Positions 46,369-58,800 of a stretch of DNA of 64,000 bases are shown here, one piece after another. The stretch is from Phoronis australis (taxonomy: Eukaryota; Phoronida; Phoronidae): the NCBI GenBank assembly GCA_002633005.1, contig NMRA01000051.1:561273-625272 (forward strand), written 5' to 3'. The stretch's first letter is position 1. Each line of letters begins with the position of its first letter. The translations under genes were made by a program, and so were the position numbers. Under the pieces are notes generated by a model. It searched no databases and had not been told where the DNA came from. It saw nothing but the letters and a program-made list of their open reading frames with translations.

Positions 46369-48711
46369 TTGAGTAGAAAATTCTGAGCAAACAGATTTCG
46401 AGTGTCCAACCTTTATATTTTCTTATATATATATTGTGACGTTATTTGCGATAAACCCAAGCGCCTGTGCTAAAGTCAAAATAAAAACCGGCACGCCGAG
46501 CGGCTGACAGTCAGAACATGTGCAAGCTATGCAAATAGAATTCATCCATACACAGTCTACGAGACCTTATTGCGTGCATTTTGAGGTTTTATACCTGTTT
46601 ACAGAATACAACAGGTATAATTAACAAAATAACATTAACAATACCTACGCAGTAGATCAATGAAGACTACACACCATTTTATTTAGTTCTGAAGAACAAG
46701 AGCGCAACGAGAATACTGCTGCTCTCTAGTGGCCAATGTTATACCTATTTTGTTCAGGCAGTCACCGACCCGACCCTCGGCTCTGTCGGATTATAGCGTA
46801 CATGCAGGTCCGTGGGAAGGTAAACTTTACAAGGTACATAGGAATTCAACTTTTCTATACTTCAGACCCCCAGGTAGTCCAGAATTTCAGTTTTCTCCCT
46901 ATCGGCACCTCCGACCGCCTCCGTCAAGCAGGCCGGCGCCGGCCAGATCATTACCGAGGCATTTCTTGCCTCACACAGCCTTAGTTAGTGAATTCCACTC
47001 TTTCGATGCTATTGTTTTCATATTGAGTCCGACCGTCACATCCCTGGCTGCAGTGCCAGGGAGCCCGGCGCCTTGTTTGGGTCGCATGTCTTTGACAGCT
47101 TTAAGCTTAATCAGGTTTTGTAATTTCTTCTCCGAGTCGCCCGAATTTAAGATTTTGTCTCAATCCTCTCTAGCGAATAGGCCCTAATAGGGGCGGATTT
47201 CTAGGTGCCGAGAGGCACGCCGCTCGCGGAGAGTTGTCTCGTGTGGCCGGGGGCCATCGTCCGTATAGTAAAAGAGGACCCGTCGGAAACGGGGCCGAAA
47301 AACCTAGAGCTGACGGCCCCGTTTAATTCGGAACACTGAGCTTTCTCACTTCAAATACCCGAATGGAGTGTCTCGGGACCGAAAAAATATAGAATCTGAA
47401 CTGAAAAGGTGATCTAATGCTAGAGTTGAATTACGAAATGGCGCCGTTTGTCCCGACTCGATGAAATTTTAAACGTGAAATGGGGGTTGCTGGACATTCA
47501 CCTTTAAAGGAGTGGGTCGTATAAGAAATGCAGCCTAGGCCCTACTCAAATGGTTGCCCACTGGCTAGTTGACAGAAAACTTAGTACCTAGCTAAAACGC
47601 ATAACGAGCATTAAGCGCGGGTATATGTATACTGAGCTTGAAAATAGGATCCCAGCTTTTTGTTTATTCGTACGTACCGTTCTAAACTAGTACCGGTCCT
47701 TGCACGACGACAGTAGGATCCTTGGATTCTGCAAAACATATGAGAAAAGGTCACCTGTTTTTTTGTTAAAAAAAAACGAGTTACGATCGTCAGGCGTACT
47801 GATTGCTTCATAAGCAATACAAGGATGGGGACACTGAAAACTGTTGGCCGGCGACAAAACCAACGTCCACGAGTTTTAGGCAAACCCTCTTCAAGATGAA
47901 TTAAACCTTCACACCCCACTAAGCAGGAACATTGATTGAATGCGAACACATCTAGGTCGATATATGCTTGTGTTCAAAGGAACACATTGAAGACGTCATA
48001 TTCATCAAAAAATGAAGACAAAATACGCGTCACAAAGTGTTTCTGGACTTTTCGTATTGTAGCACGACGATTCCTCATCGTTTGATTACTGACACATGAT
48101 CGAGGCACACTATGGTCAATATGTATCTCCAACGGATATTACTTCAAAATCGGACTGGTTGGGTGGCACTGGTGATGTCTTTGTTATATGATGGCCGAGT
48201 GGCCCAAATCCTGAATAGTCGATGGACAAGCCAAACGTAGGAAATTCCATCTTACGTAAGATAAAAATGTTTAAAAATTAAAATTATAAAACTATAAAAG
48301 TTATAGAATTAGTACATTATCTCTAGAAACAAGAAATTTACTTTATGAGTCAGTTCGGTGCATTCCCACATGGAAACTCGAGATCGATTTTGATTCGCCC
48401 AAGCAAATAACAAAAGTCAATTGTCATACATTTACAGAGGAAAATAATTCAATCACCGTCATAGCTGCTCCTCTCATCCACTAGAAACACCATCTGCATA
48501 AATTTTATCATTGGCCTCACTAGGATACCAGTGCTTGCTTTGAAAGTGTACTAACAAAATTAAACAGAATGGGAAACTTTTCCGTAGAATACGTTTTGTT
48601 GAACAAAGTTCTTTGGAATAAGTTACAGTCCGTAAAGTTAACACTGTCTGGGAATAAATCGGAAAGGCATCTCTTAGCCTGGGTAGCAGGCGTGCCTTTC
48701 ATTTAAACTTT
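46369..48711. other. Stretch without a recognisable gene
   Basis: The part at about 46.75-47.35 kb is clearly more GC-rich than its surroundings (for example around 46920, 47060 and 47270-47330) and has a long plus-strand open frame (46729-47187) rich in Pro and Ser. I recognise no protein in it. The rest is AT-rich with no support for exons. Confidence 0.35.
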
Positions 48712-49216
48712 ATGGTATACAAAGCCACACATAGCCTCACACTTAATTACCTCACTACTAAATTCAAGGCAGTCAGAAATATTTACAGTTACAATACTAG
48801 AGCGAGTGTTTCTGGCTGCCTGGTACCAATTAAACCTAAAAACAACTGTGGCAAAAGAACTTTTGCCTACAGAGGTGCTGTCGCTTACAACGTGCTGGGT
48901 ATTGCCGTTGCTAACGCGCCCAATGTCCACGTCTTCAAACAGAAGTAGGCTGGGACTTTGTGCGTGGTTCGTTACTGTAGGCCTCAGCTAATCACTATTT
49001 TACTCAATTTTATGTTATTTATTTATCATATTACATATTAACTAATTTTATACTAATTTATTTTATTTATTATCTTTTCAATCTAATTGTGTACAGCTGT
49101 CTGTATTTTACTTCATGTAATTATTTCTGACTGGGCCCACTTGAAAATCAGTGTATTCACTGAAGTGGTCACCCAGTCTTTTAAAGAAGTTTAAATAAAT
49201 AAATTAATTAATTAAA
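48712..49216 (+). mobile_element. Non-LTR retrotransposon (LINE) 3' end, degenerate
   Basis: The frame 48712-48948 carries the familiar C-terminal tail of LINE reverse transcriptases: YNTRASVSGCLVPI, NNCGKRTFAYRGAVAYN, then NAPNVHVFKQK. It is followed by an AT-rich 3' UTR, a GGGCCCACTTGAAAA/CACTGAAGTGG hairpin-like stretch, and a terminal AAATAAATAAATTAATTAAT tail ending near 49216. The upstream RT domains are not readable in frame, so this is a 5'-truncated remnant. Confidence 0.75.
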
Positions 49217-49387
49217 GGAGAATGCCCTCCTATTCAATTAGTCTTTTTTACCGTCTTAATCGGTCTATATCCACATCACCTCGTACATGGTCGATCTTAC
49301 CTCCCCTAGAGGTGTCGCGTTAACCTGTGAGGAAGGTGAGAAACGACGCAGCAACGTCAAGGGTTCTTCTGCAGAGTGAGTGCCGCT

Positions 49388-49498
49388 ATGGTGTGGTGTA
49401 TCGTTCCCGCTTGTGCGCACTCTGAAGCTGCGAAGAAAGCGCGTTTATCGTTTTTTCGATTTCCTCGAGAGCCCATAATGCTTTGGAAGTGGCTCGCG
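49388..49498 (+). CDS. THAP-type zinc-finger N-terminal exon (candidate)
   Basis: ATG at 49388 reads MVWCIVPACAHSEAAKKARL, then SFFRFPREP and a tryptophan-containing LWKWLA, ending at a GTAATG donor (phase 0). CxxxAC near the start, FFRFP about 20 residues on and W about 10 residues later are the order seen in THAP C2CH DNA-binding domains. The second half (W, CxxH) would have to come from a downstream exon that I could not find. It may be a cellular THAP gene or a P-element/other transposon-derived copy. Confidence 0.45.
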
Positions 49499-51696
49499 GT
49501 AATGAAGAATGAAAAGTACGCCATTCGAGTACCAAGTTTGAGTCCGTGAAAATTCTCCGTGGTCTTTTAGTGGCTTGCATTTCGTCGGATCGGTTGTTGA
49601 TCAGATTTTGATTATGGATAATTGTAGTTGGCCATGAAAACATAAACAATTACAATTAATTCAAGGCGTGAGAACGTAACGTTTTATGTAACCTGTTTGA
49701 AGACTGATTCGTTCGTGAGGCTTCTGTTTAGTCCTCTGCAGTGGGTTTATGATGTTTTCGCCAGTTCTTTTTCTCAGCCCTAAAAAACGTCGTAAACCCA
49801 CCTCTGTTGAGATGCAGTGTAAAATCAGGATGGTCCGTGAGACAGATCTGCGCTAAGAAGGCGTTTCACTTGCGGAATTTCGTAGCAGCAAACGCAAGCG
49901 TCAGTCGTTTCCATTATTGTGCAGTTATCTCACTCACATCGTGACAAGTTATTCAAGCGGTTTTCGGAACTCAGTATCCATCAGTTCCATTGTCTGTACA
50001 CGTTCACGGAGCCTCTCTAGTTAATCAGTGTAATCCGGTTCGAACTGATAGCCTGCTGTGAAACCCAACGATCGACCTGTGAAGTCTTCGTCGGATGAGC
50101 ACTCGTGTAAGTCGGGATTACGAGTAGCCACGTTGACGTTTATTATTGTGCGTTCTGTTTCAAAATGAATTATTCTCACCCCAGCGCATGCTAATTCAGT
50201 GTTTGTTGACAGAAAGCTGTTTTATATCCTATGGTCAGATGTTAGAGGAATATTTATTTAGATATTCATGTACATTATTCAAATCATTGTTACTGTACAA
50301 CTTTTGCCGGCTTACGGTTCTGTCAAGACTAACCTGACTTCACGGCCCCCGACGATCTAGTAGTAGATTTGCAGTTTCGCGGCTAATTCACCAAAATAAC
50401 CACGTGTACACTGTACATTTTTTCTTTGGCTCACTAGTATAGTCTTTTCGTGACTGGAAGTTTAGTTTCCAACTTGGTTGGTTTATGTTCGTGATGTCTT
50501 CAGTCCCGGGCTGCGATGGGCCTGATCGGGTTCCGAGCCACTAGCCGAGATCATGAGCAAGCGTTTTGTGTGTTTAGAATTGAAAAAAAAATCGCAAGTC
50601 TGAAATTACAACACACAGCTGTGTTCTCCTGTCTGTATTTCACGGACGAATAATTTGAATTGATTACCGAACACACCCCAAACTCCCGCGACCGACCTTG
50701 TTACCGAACTTGGTAGGCTACGGTACGTTCAAATACCTAAAAATCCGTAAGAGCAAAAAAAAAAACACGTTTGTTCAATAACTCTATGTATTTGTAAGGG
50801 TTTTACATCGAATTTTAATGATTTTATGGTGTAAAACGATGAATTCAAGCGATAAGCTGACACCAGTAAGCGTGTTGTGAACTGCTGAACAGACTGCATT
50901 CGAACCTCTGTCGTCATTGGTTAATCTCATCACCTCCATCTGCCGTCTAGTGTCAGGTACAAGAACTGTACTTGCTGTTATCGAGTGGAACTACTCGATC
51001 TAAATTGCTTCAAACTAGTTTATTTGGGTGGCATTCTCCTTTAAGGGAATCTGACCGTGAAACATCCAGCCATCAGAACCACCATATGGCTTCTACAGTA
51101 TATATATGTATGCCCTTATAAAAACACATGTATTCTGTTCCATATAAACAAAAACATTCATAAATAAAGCTCTCAAGAACATGAAAATCGAATGTTGACT
51201 GTCAATTTTTGACTTAATTAAACAGTATTCCAAAATTCTTTGGCTACTCCTTCGAAGTTGCCATAACAATTCCTGTTAGATGTTAACTAAACTTTTAGTT
51301 GGTGAAGGAAATATATAGAAACAACCAACTGAAAAATACTGACACAGCCGACATGCTTATTATACGAAAGTAACTAGGAGGGAAATAATTGCGTTTAAAT
51401 CCTGCTTGATAAAAATGTTGTGGAATCTTCAACGCAGTTAACAAATCAAAACTTTGATTAGCCCGGACACTGAGGCCAGCATAGGTCAAACCTTTCTGCC
51501 GGTGTCACCACCACCGGTAGAGGGCGCAACATAAATGACTCGGAGGGGGCATAATTTACATTAATATCCGTTTTTATTCACATCTTTCGTTATACAGGTA
51601 TATTTCATTTAACACAAATATTACATAAAATGAGTTTCTTTAACAGAAGACACCAATAAAAGGATGAAAATTTTGAGACATCCAGTTGAGAAAACA
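49499..51696. other. Stretch without a recognisable gene
   Basis: I find no exon or repeat here that I can support. If the THAP exon at 49388 is real, its downstream exon may lie here. Confidence 0.3.
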
Positions 51697-52444
51697 GATA
51701 AAGTTTGAGTCTAATACTCGCTGGAGTACAAACTTAGAAAAATTAGCGACGTTATCCACGTTGGTCGTTCACCAAAGCGGAAAGATCAGAGAGGAGAAAA
51801 GTAAACACTCAGACAACCACTACTGTAAATTCTCCTACTCGTGTGGTGATTCCCTACGTCCAGGGTCTTTCCGACCGTCTCAAAAGGACAGTTACACAGT
51901 TTGCCATTTCTATCATCCACAAACCCTTTAATTCTCTCCGCAGCCAACTGGTTAATGTCAAAGACAAGACCCCCAAGGGTAATAAATCATGTGTTGTCTA
52001 TGGTGTTCAGTGTAAGGGTCCCCAGTGCTCAGACAGTTACACAGGTGAAACGAAACAGTCCATAAAAATGCATATGCCACAACAACGTCCGCGTCTTAGT
52101 TACGGGGAGGACACTTATGATTCGGCTGTTTTTAGCCACTTGTGCGCCACTGGACATGATTTCAATACTGATGATGTCACCAGCTAAACTGTAAGGAAGA
52201 CTGGTTCAGAAAGTGTGTAAAGGAAGCTCACCACTAGCGCATTGAGAGTCCCTCTTTAAATAAAAGAGGCGATCGATTTGTCACACGTAAGGGATGGTGT
52301 TCTGACGTCCATGCCGCGCTGTCTGGTCAAAACGCCATCAATTGGCCAGAATAACGATAACGTCACAAGCCAAGTCCGTGAGATGCGGACGCAACGTCGC
52401 TAATTTTGTAAGTTTTTATTCCAGTATTAGACTCAAACTTTATC
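51697..52444 (+). mobile_element. Penelope-like element fragment with GIY-YIG region, decayed
   Basis: The frame 51843-52187 contains IPYVQGLSDRLKRTV, FNSLRSQLVNVKDKTPKGNK and SCVVYGVQCKGPQC then YTGETKQS, the typical start of the C-terminal GIY-YIG endonuclease domain of Penelope-like retroelements. The frame breaks at 52187, and the homologous part CKEDWFRKCVKEAHH continues in another frame, so it is a pseudogene. A 22-bp perfect inverted repeat flanks the fragment at 51697-51718 and 52423-52444. The reverse transcriptase part is absent. Confidence 0.75.
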
Positions 52445-54846
52445 AAAAGACAGCAATATTGAGCAAGAAATTCGCATGTTCGTCAAACGAAATTCACACA
52501 GGATTCCTTTAAAAATTAATAATGAATACTGAAATTTCTATTGATACACGTACCTACTGAACAAAATGGTAGCCACAGTTGAATAACAACGAACTTGAAA
52601 ATTAATGATTAAAATACATGTACACTCACGTTTAGGGTTGCATTTCACGAAATGTTCCTATTTTAGTGATACACTGATATTTCGCGACCCATAGGTGGGA
52701 CTCATTCTATATATGTTGGCCCCACTGACATAAGTTTTCACGGCCATATATGTTCATATCAAGTGTAAAGCAAATACATTAAAATAGTACTAAAAGTAAC
52801 ACAATTTGCATGCATAAATGTGAATACATGTGTGGGAAAGAAATAATTCTACACTGACACGATATGGGTCAAGACGTAGAAATTGCAGGCACTCCCATAG
52901 AGAAAGTGCCAATTTGCGTGTTTCATTCATGCGTCTTTCGGAATATAAAAACGAGAACAGTCTTTCCTTCGTCCCACCTTCACTTCTGCACGATGGGGAC
53001 ATAGGTTGTTTTTACTTTTCAACTTCTCACTCTCGAAACGCACTCATTTTTGTGTCAAGTCTTTACAAGTCTAAAATGAAGTTTTTTGACACATTTCCTT
53101 TGAGTTGAGCACATACGTAAAGGTCAGTCGCACGTTGAGAAACGAAGTTAATTTTAATTAGAGCATTGTAAGGCACTTCCAATTGAAAACAAGAGATTAA
53201 TCTCTTCCCTGCCAGGCATGTGTACAGGATAAAAATAAAGAAATAAAATAAAAAACAGTGAGCCATGTCTAGCTTTTAAAAGCATTGAACAAGTCCTTGC
53301 CAAATATTCTCGACCTAACGCTATGCAGGAATGAGTTCATCTACAATAGTATCCAATCTTCTAGCGAATTTATCGAGGTGAGTCAGGTTCACATACGTCA
53401 AACAGTAGATGCCGCATTTAACTGTGTCACCAGGAGTGCGTTCCGTGGAGTCTGACGGAACAACCTCGCCGGCCAAAATGTAGAAAAAGCTTTTCGTTTA
53501 TATTGTACCCTCACAAAATGGCGGCAATTGAAGACATTGATCGTTGAGATTGGAATGCTGAATTATAGGGTAGAATTTATAGTTTTGGTTCTTGCCGCTT
53601 GGTGATGACAGTGTAATTCTTTGCTGTTATGGAACACACATACCAGCAATATCAGCAGTTTCTTGATACGAAAAACCGCACTAAAAGATTGGACTACAAC
53701 TCAGAATGTTGAACTATGGGAGTAAATGGCACGTATACGTTAAGGTCCCCTCTACACATTGGCTCGAGGTATTGGTCACCGTTGCATTAGCCAACCTACA
53801 AAGTATGTGAAACAGTTCGTATAATTTTGCAGCAAAAATGTCCCTTCTGCAGAGAATTGAGTCAGAAAAGACGCGCAGCGAAAAACTCCTGTCATAGGAG
53901 CAACCTCGCAACCAAAGCATTGTAAGATACAGACTGGAATGCAGCAGAATGACTCAGCACTGCCTTGCATAGCGTATACATCACATACATGTAAAGGTAT
54001 ATCTTGTCTCATGGTTCATAGATCATAAACATAAATGGCGCTGGTTCGAGGTTTTGACGTTGTGGTATTGATATAGCCTCTATGTCTACTGACTTGCACG
54101 CAAAATCACAGATCTAGTGCATTGATAATATACAGAGTTGTCGGTCCATGCACTAATTATGAGTGTATAATAAACGTTGATGTGAATGCACACGGACCAC
54201 AGCGTGTAGAGCTGCATTTCACCATTCTGTTAATAACGAAGACCGGATTACTGGTCATTTAGGCCACTGTCATAAAGTCGGTCTCTAATATTCCTTTACC
54301 ATGATAGGATTCTATTTCCGTTCCCAACAAAAATATCGAAACGACCAAAGAGTCAAGAAAAAACACCTCGGAATGGTAATTATTATGGTTATGAATTCGA
54401 AAATAGCGCATGTACGCATCGCCTGTGACTTAAGCCAGCTCACATGGCAACGATTCAAGTGTGGTAATGTTTTTAAACCCATAATACATCGGTTGAGAAT
54501 TCAGCATTGAAACCTAAACACTGGCCAAATGCATGTCCTAGCTACAATTGGACACACCCGAACTTTTACTCGTTCAATACCTACAAAAAATTACCGAAAC
54601 ATCCCAAACTTCATTAATAGGTGCTGTCAACAACTAGGAGATTCTCATTTCAATTTTACATTAAATGTTTAACAGAACTACACGAGCCCGACAGTACCAA
54701 CTTCAAGTTCTATCACAGTCCTTAGCGAAAGTAACTAACGAACCGAGCGACAGATACCTCCACGACAAATAAATAACAAAAAAGATAACATATCGACCAC
54801 AACCAGAACAACTTACCAGGTTTAGATTTCGAAACATATTCAAGTG
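52445..54846. other. Stretch without a recognisable gene
   Basis: AT-rich sequence with only short chance frames on both strands. I see no supported exon, RNA gene or repeat. Confidence 0.4.
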
Positions 54847-55295
54847 TTAAGGGTATGTAGGACCTCATTGACAAGTCTGCGTATTTAGCCAAATACATGT
54901 ATATACAAAACAATTAATTTCAACTCAATAAAAGCAATTACATTTTCTGAAAGTAAAAAGCCTGAAGTTTTGATTTTTGACTTTTTATCGGTCTTTAATT
55001 AATTGGGCCACGTGATCACGTCTTTTTAGTAAAATTTGACAAAAAGATAGGTACACTCAAGATATCATTTCGAATTCGTTTTATGGAACTTATGAAAATT
55101 ATAAAAATCCTTATTTTAATAGTCCCTAATGCAAAATGGAACATTTTAAAAACAACTTTTAACAAAGTTGTGAAGATCAGTGCATAAAACATAGTATCTG
55201 AAAGTTTCATATGAATGCGACCAGCCATTTCTGAGATATGATGTTCCAAAATGGGCCAGATTTGGACATTTTTCTAGGATCCTAAATAACCTTAA
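54847..55295. repeat. MITE-like element with TTAAGG...CCTTAA ends
   Basis: Left end TTAAGGGTATGTAGGA, right end TCCTAAATAACCTTAA, an inverted pair with a few mismatches. It is 449 bp and in inverse orientation to the related elements at 39.2 and 25.7 kb, sharing the CACGTGA, TAGTCCCTAAT and TGGAACATTTTAAAA blocks. Confidence 0.85.
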
Positions 55296-55805
55296 CATAC
55301 CGCGAACATATCCCGATTTAACAGCAGTATGGATATTCATACATTGTTTCGTAAAATTCAAGCTCATAGGCTTGAACAAGTAATTAGCTGCATTTGTGAT
55401 TATAATTCAATCCTCTCTAACTAGATAAGGATATAAGAACGTAAAAAACTGCATCTTCTTCTGTCTGTTGTAGCCAGGCCTTTGCCCCACTTCCCTTTGC
55501 CTCATGTTGCAAATCTGCTACTGAACAGCGGGAATTCAACCGAGGATTGTAAGACTTCATGCTGATTTTCCGCGTGCATTGCTACAGACAAGATGGCATT
55601 TTGGCCCACTGTTACACTTTTCGAAACTTACAAGTGCTCTAGTGCGTGCATGTCATCTGCTCCGCCTATGTGAACTCCAGTTCGGCAATTCGTCATTGTA
55701 CGAGTAGCACAACTGAATCGTTGAAGTTGTACAATTCGGTTATTTCTGAGGCAAAACGTTAAAAAACAGTCTATTGAGTTCAGAATAACCTTGCAAGTGA
55801 GTGTT

Positions 55806-58800
55806 TTACATTTCTCCTATTGGTTGATAATGCGATTCACAAGAATCTTCCGAACCTGCATACATGTCCGGTTCTTGATTCGTGTTGCAAGCACAAGAGA
55901 ATTTGTCGTGGCTGGGCCAGTCAAGGGCAGGATTGTCGAAGCCCCGCTGCAGTGAGGACAAACCAGACATTTTGTGGATCGATTTATCTGTGTTGGAATA
56001 TTGGGGAAGATACGTCTTAGGATTGACTAAAGGTGGCTCTTCCAAAATAGTCGATTCACCTCCAAGGTGGTTGATGTTGGATGTGTAGAGGGACGGTTGA
56101 TCAGTTGAAATCGTATCTGAGGAGCTCGAAATGGAGAGAGATCTCAGCGAACGGCTTGACTGTGCCGTTAAATCTTGAATCGATGGTAGCCTGGGACGTG
56201 GTCTTGGACTCTCAGCACGAGCTCGCCTGCGTTTCACAACACAAACTGTTGATACTGTGATTACGATCACGAGTAAAACAAATCCAGCGCTTCCGATGGA
56301 TAGACCAAGAATCAAAGGAGATGCCGGGCTGTCCGGATCATCTGCAACGGAATATGTTTTTAATCGAGTGCAAACATGCGTAACATTTTGAAAACTCACC
56401 CTAACCCTAAACCCAACCCTAACCCTTACCTACACTAATGGATTCTCTTGCCAAAACCTAGTGTTTGATTCAGCCCACTTCCGTTATAAAACGCACTAGT
56501 CTCCACCTAGAAGTAATTTCTGAGCTTGGACAGACAAGAAAATTCGTGATCGCTCGAGATCATGCATGCCTGGCACAAATAAGGCCACGAGCGGCGGTCA
56601 CGCCAACTTGTTGCCAGCCAAGCACCGAAATTATTTCCAATCTGCTGTGAAAAGAAACAGACTGAGACCAGAGCCCGGCATGGGGTCTAATTTTTATACT
56701 CGAAATCGAACTGTAAATTATTTTTGGCATGTTCCGTTCTTTTTAGTACCAACTCGAAATAAGCTTCCATTAGTCTCTGATCGAGTAAATTATGACTGAC
56801 GGCCTAATCGCAGTTTGCATTTGATGACCCCAGAATTAACGCAGTAGGTTCAAGACTCGAATGAATCTAGAGCTTTCAATCAAAATATCTAATTATTACT
56901 GGAATTATACCTCGAATCTAGTGGTCATCAAGTACGAATGTAGGTGGACTAGACACTCGTCTACGTAAACCGTAATACTTGAGAACAGGGGCCCGTTCCA
57001 GGAAACTGACTTAAGTCCATTTTCAACTTAAGTCTAAGACTTGTCTCAAATTGAAATCTTCCATATCCGGTAGGTTAATCAAAACTACAACAAAACTTAA
57101 ATCAAGAACTGATACCAAACTTAAAATCTCCTTGAAACAAACTCGCGGCAAAGTTTTATCTTAAAATTGGCTGAAATTTAAGTTTTGTCTTAGCTAAGTC
57201 AGTTTTCTTGGAACGGACTCCAGAATAATAAACACATTTCAAGTTCATACTAAAATAGAACATAACATGTCAAAATATTTTCGAGTTTGGAGATAAAACG
57301 CCGGGCCCCGGGTCCTTGACCACCAAATCTAGCCTGAGACATAATTCGAAAATTTACCAATAACAGGGCGAGTAACTAAAAACAAATCGAAGCGATTTGT
57401 CAATTTTGTAGCCCGTCTCGCGTGAGGTTTGAAGCTTACAACTCCGTTTTTACAGTGACTAAATCCGCAACATTTTAACAGAAGCCAAGTTTAAAGCAAA
57501 TTTAGTGACCTGGAATTACGACTGTGATAATATTCCTCACCTACTACAAACTGGCAAGTCTCGTTGTAGTGTCGGCAAGCTGAAGGTGTTCCATTCTTGT
57601 TCTCACACCATTTACACCCAGTCAAGAGGCGGCAGTCACTAAGAATAGGAGAAGTAAAAACGACCTCAGCCGTGAAGAAGAATCAAATGAACTGCAACTG
57701 ACATGCTATCACCAGGGCACCAATCCGCCAGGTTTCCAATTTATAACAAGTGATATACAATTCCAAATAAAAGGGAAGAAAACGAGATACAAGTGACCCA
57801 GTTATCACTTGCCAGAGAGGTGTTCCATGAGAAATACAGGTGTCTTCCTGAAGTTGAAAACCTGGATCAATTTACTCTGGAAAATGTACAAAACACGAGG
57901 GCATTTGAACAATCTCAGTATATACGTGCAGCAAAAAAGCTGCTCCCCTTGGCAAAAATATTCTGGACAGACCCCCAAATGGTAGCACATGTAATTGACA
58001 AATGATCTCCTAAGTTATCTCCCTTTTCCATGCTTTGTTGTGGCTTTTCTTGGCTGCTCCCTCCAGGCTCAGCCCTATACATATGCTGGTTGCTATGGTA
58101 TCTCCACGACATCTGCAAATTGTTGGGAAGAGGGAGGGTCATGTGCCTCTCTCCACCGGCCCTTCGCTTTCTACGGCCCTGTGTATACGTATCTAACCAA
58201 AAAATGGCTTCAAAATATTCTATTTTGACTTTGCATTAAACATAGAACTGTCTCTTGAATGTTTCTACATCAGTCATTACGAATGTGTGTGGCCTGATAT
58301 TACTGTGTCATTAATTTACCTTCGTTTGGTTTGTTTGGCACACTTGTAATCAAAGCAACGGTTCATATTCCTGTCTGGCCCCCCAGGAACTTCACCGCCC
58401 ATGGCCATCGTTGCTAAGTGAGGACTACACGTGGGCAGAGAATCACTGAAATTAAAAATATCGTCAGTCAGAATCTAAATTTCACGCCGTCTAGTTAATA
58501 ATCAATCAAATTCAGCTGTAAATCAACCATATTCACTGGAATCAACAAGAGCCCCGCGAAGCGTTGAAATAATCTCACAAATGAACCGCAAATGGCAAGC
58601 TTCTAGAATATCATGAACTGGGACACTACGTCGCAAAATACTTCGAACCTTTTTGAAAATTAGAAGGAGTCGTTGTCTCCCTAGTGGAAAACTATTATCC
58701 ATATTTCTTGATATTTCATCGAGGTACTCAAAAGAAACAGCGGCAAACATAAAAAACTCACACTGCACTAGGAGGCGCGAGCGTTAACTGGATCGGTCCA

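Noticed and set aside
46729-47187. 152-residue Pro/Ser-rich plus-strand frame
   Set aside because: Follows the GC-rich composition, with no recognisable domain; kept only as a note on base composition.
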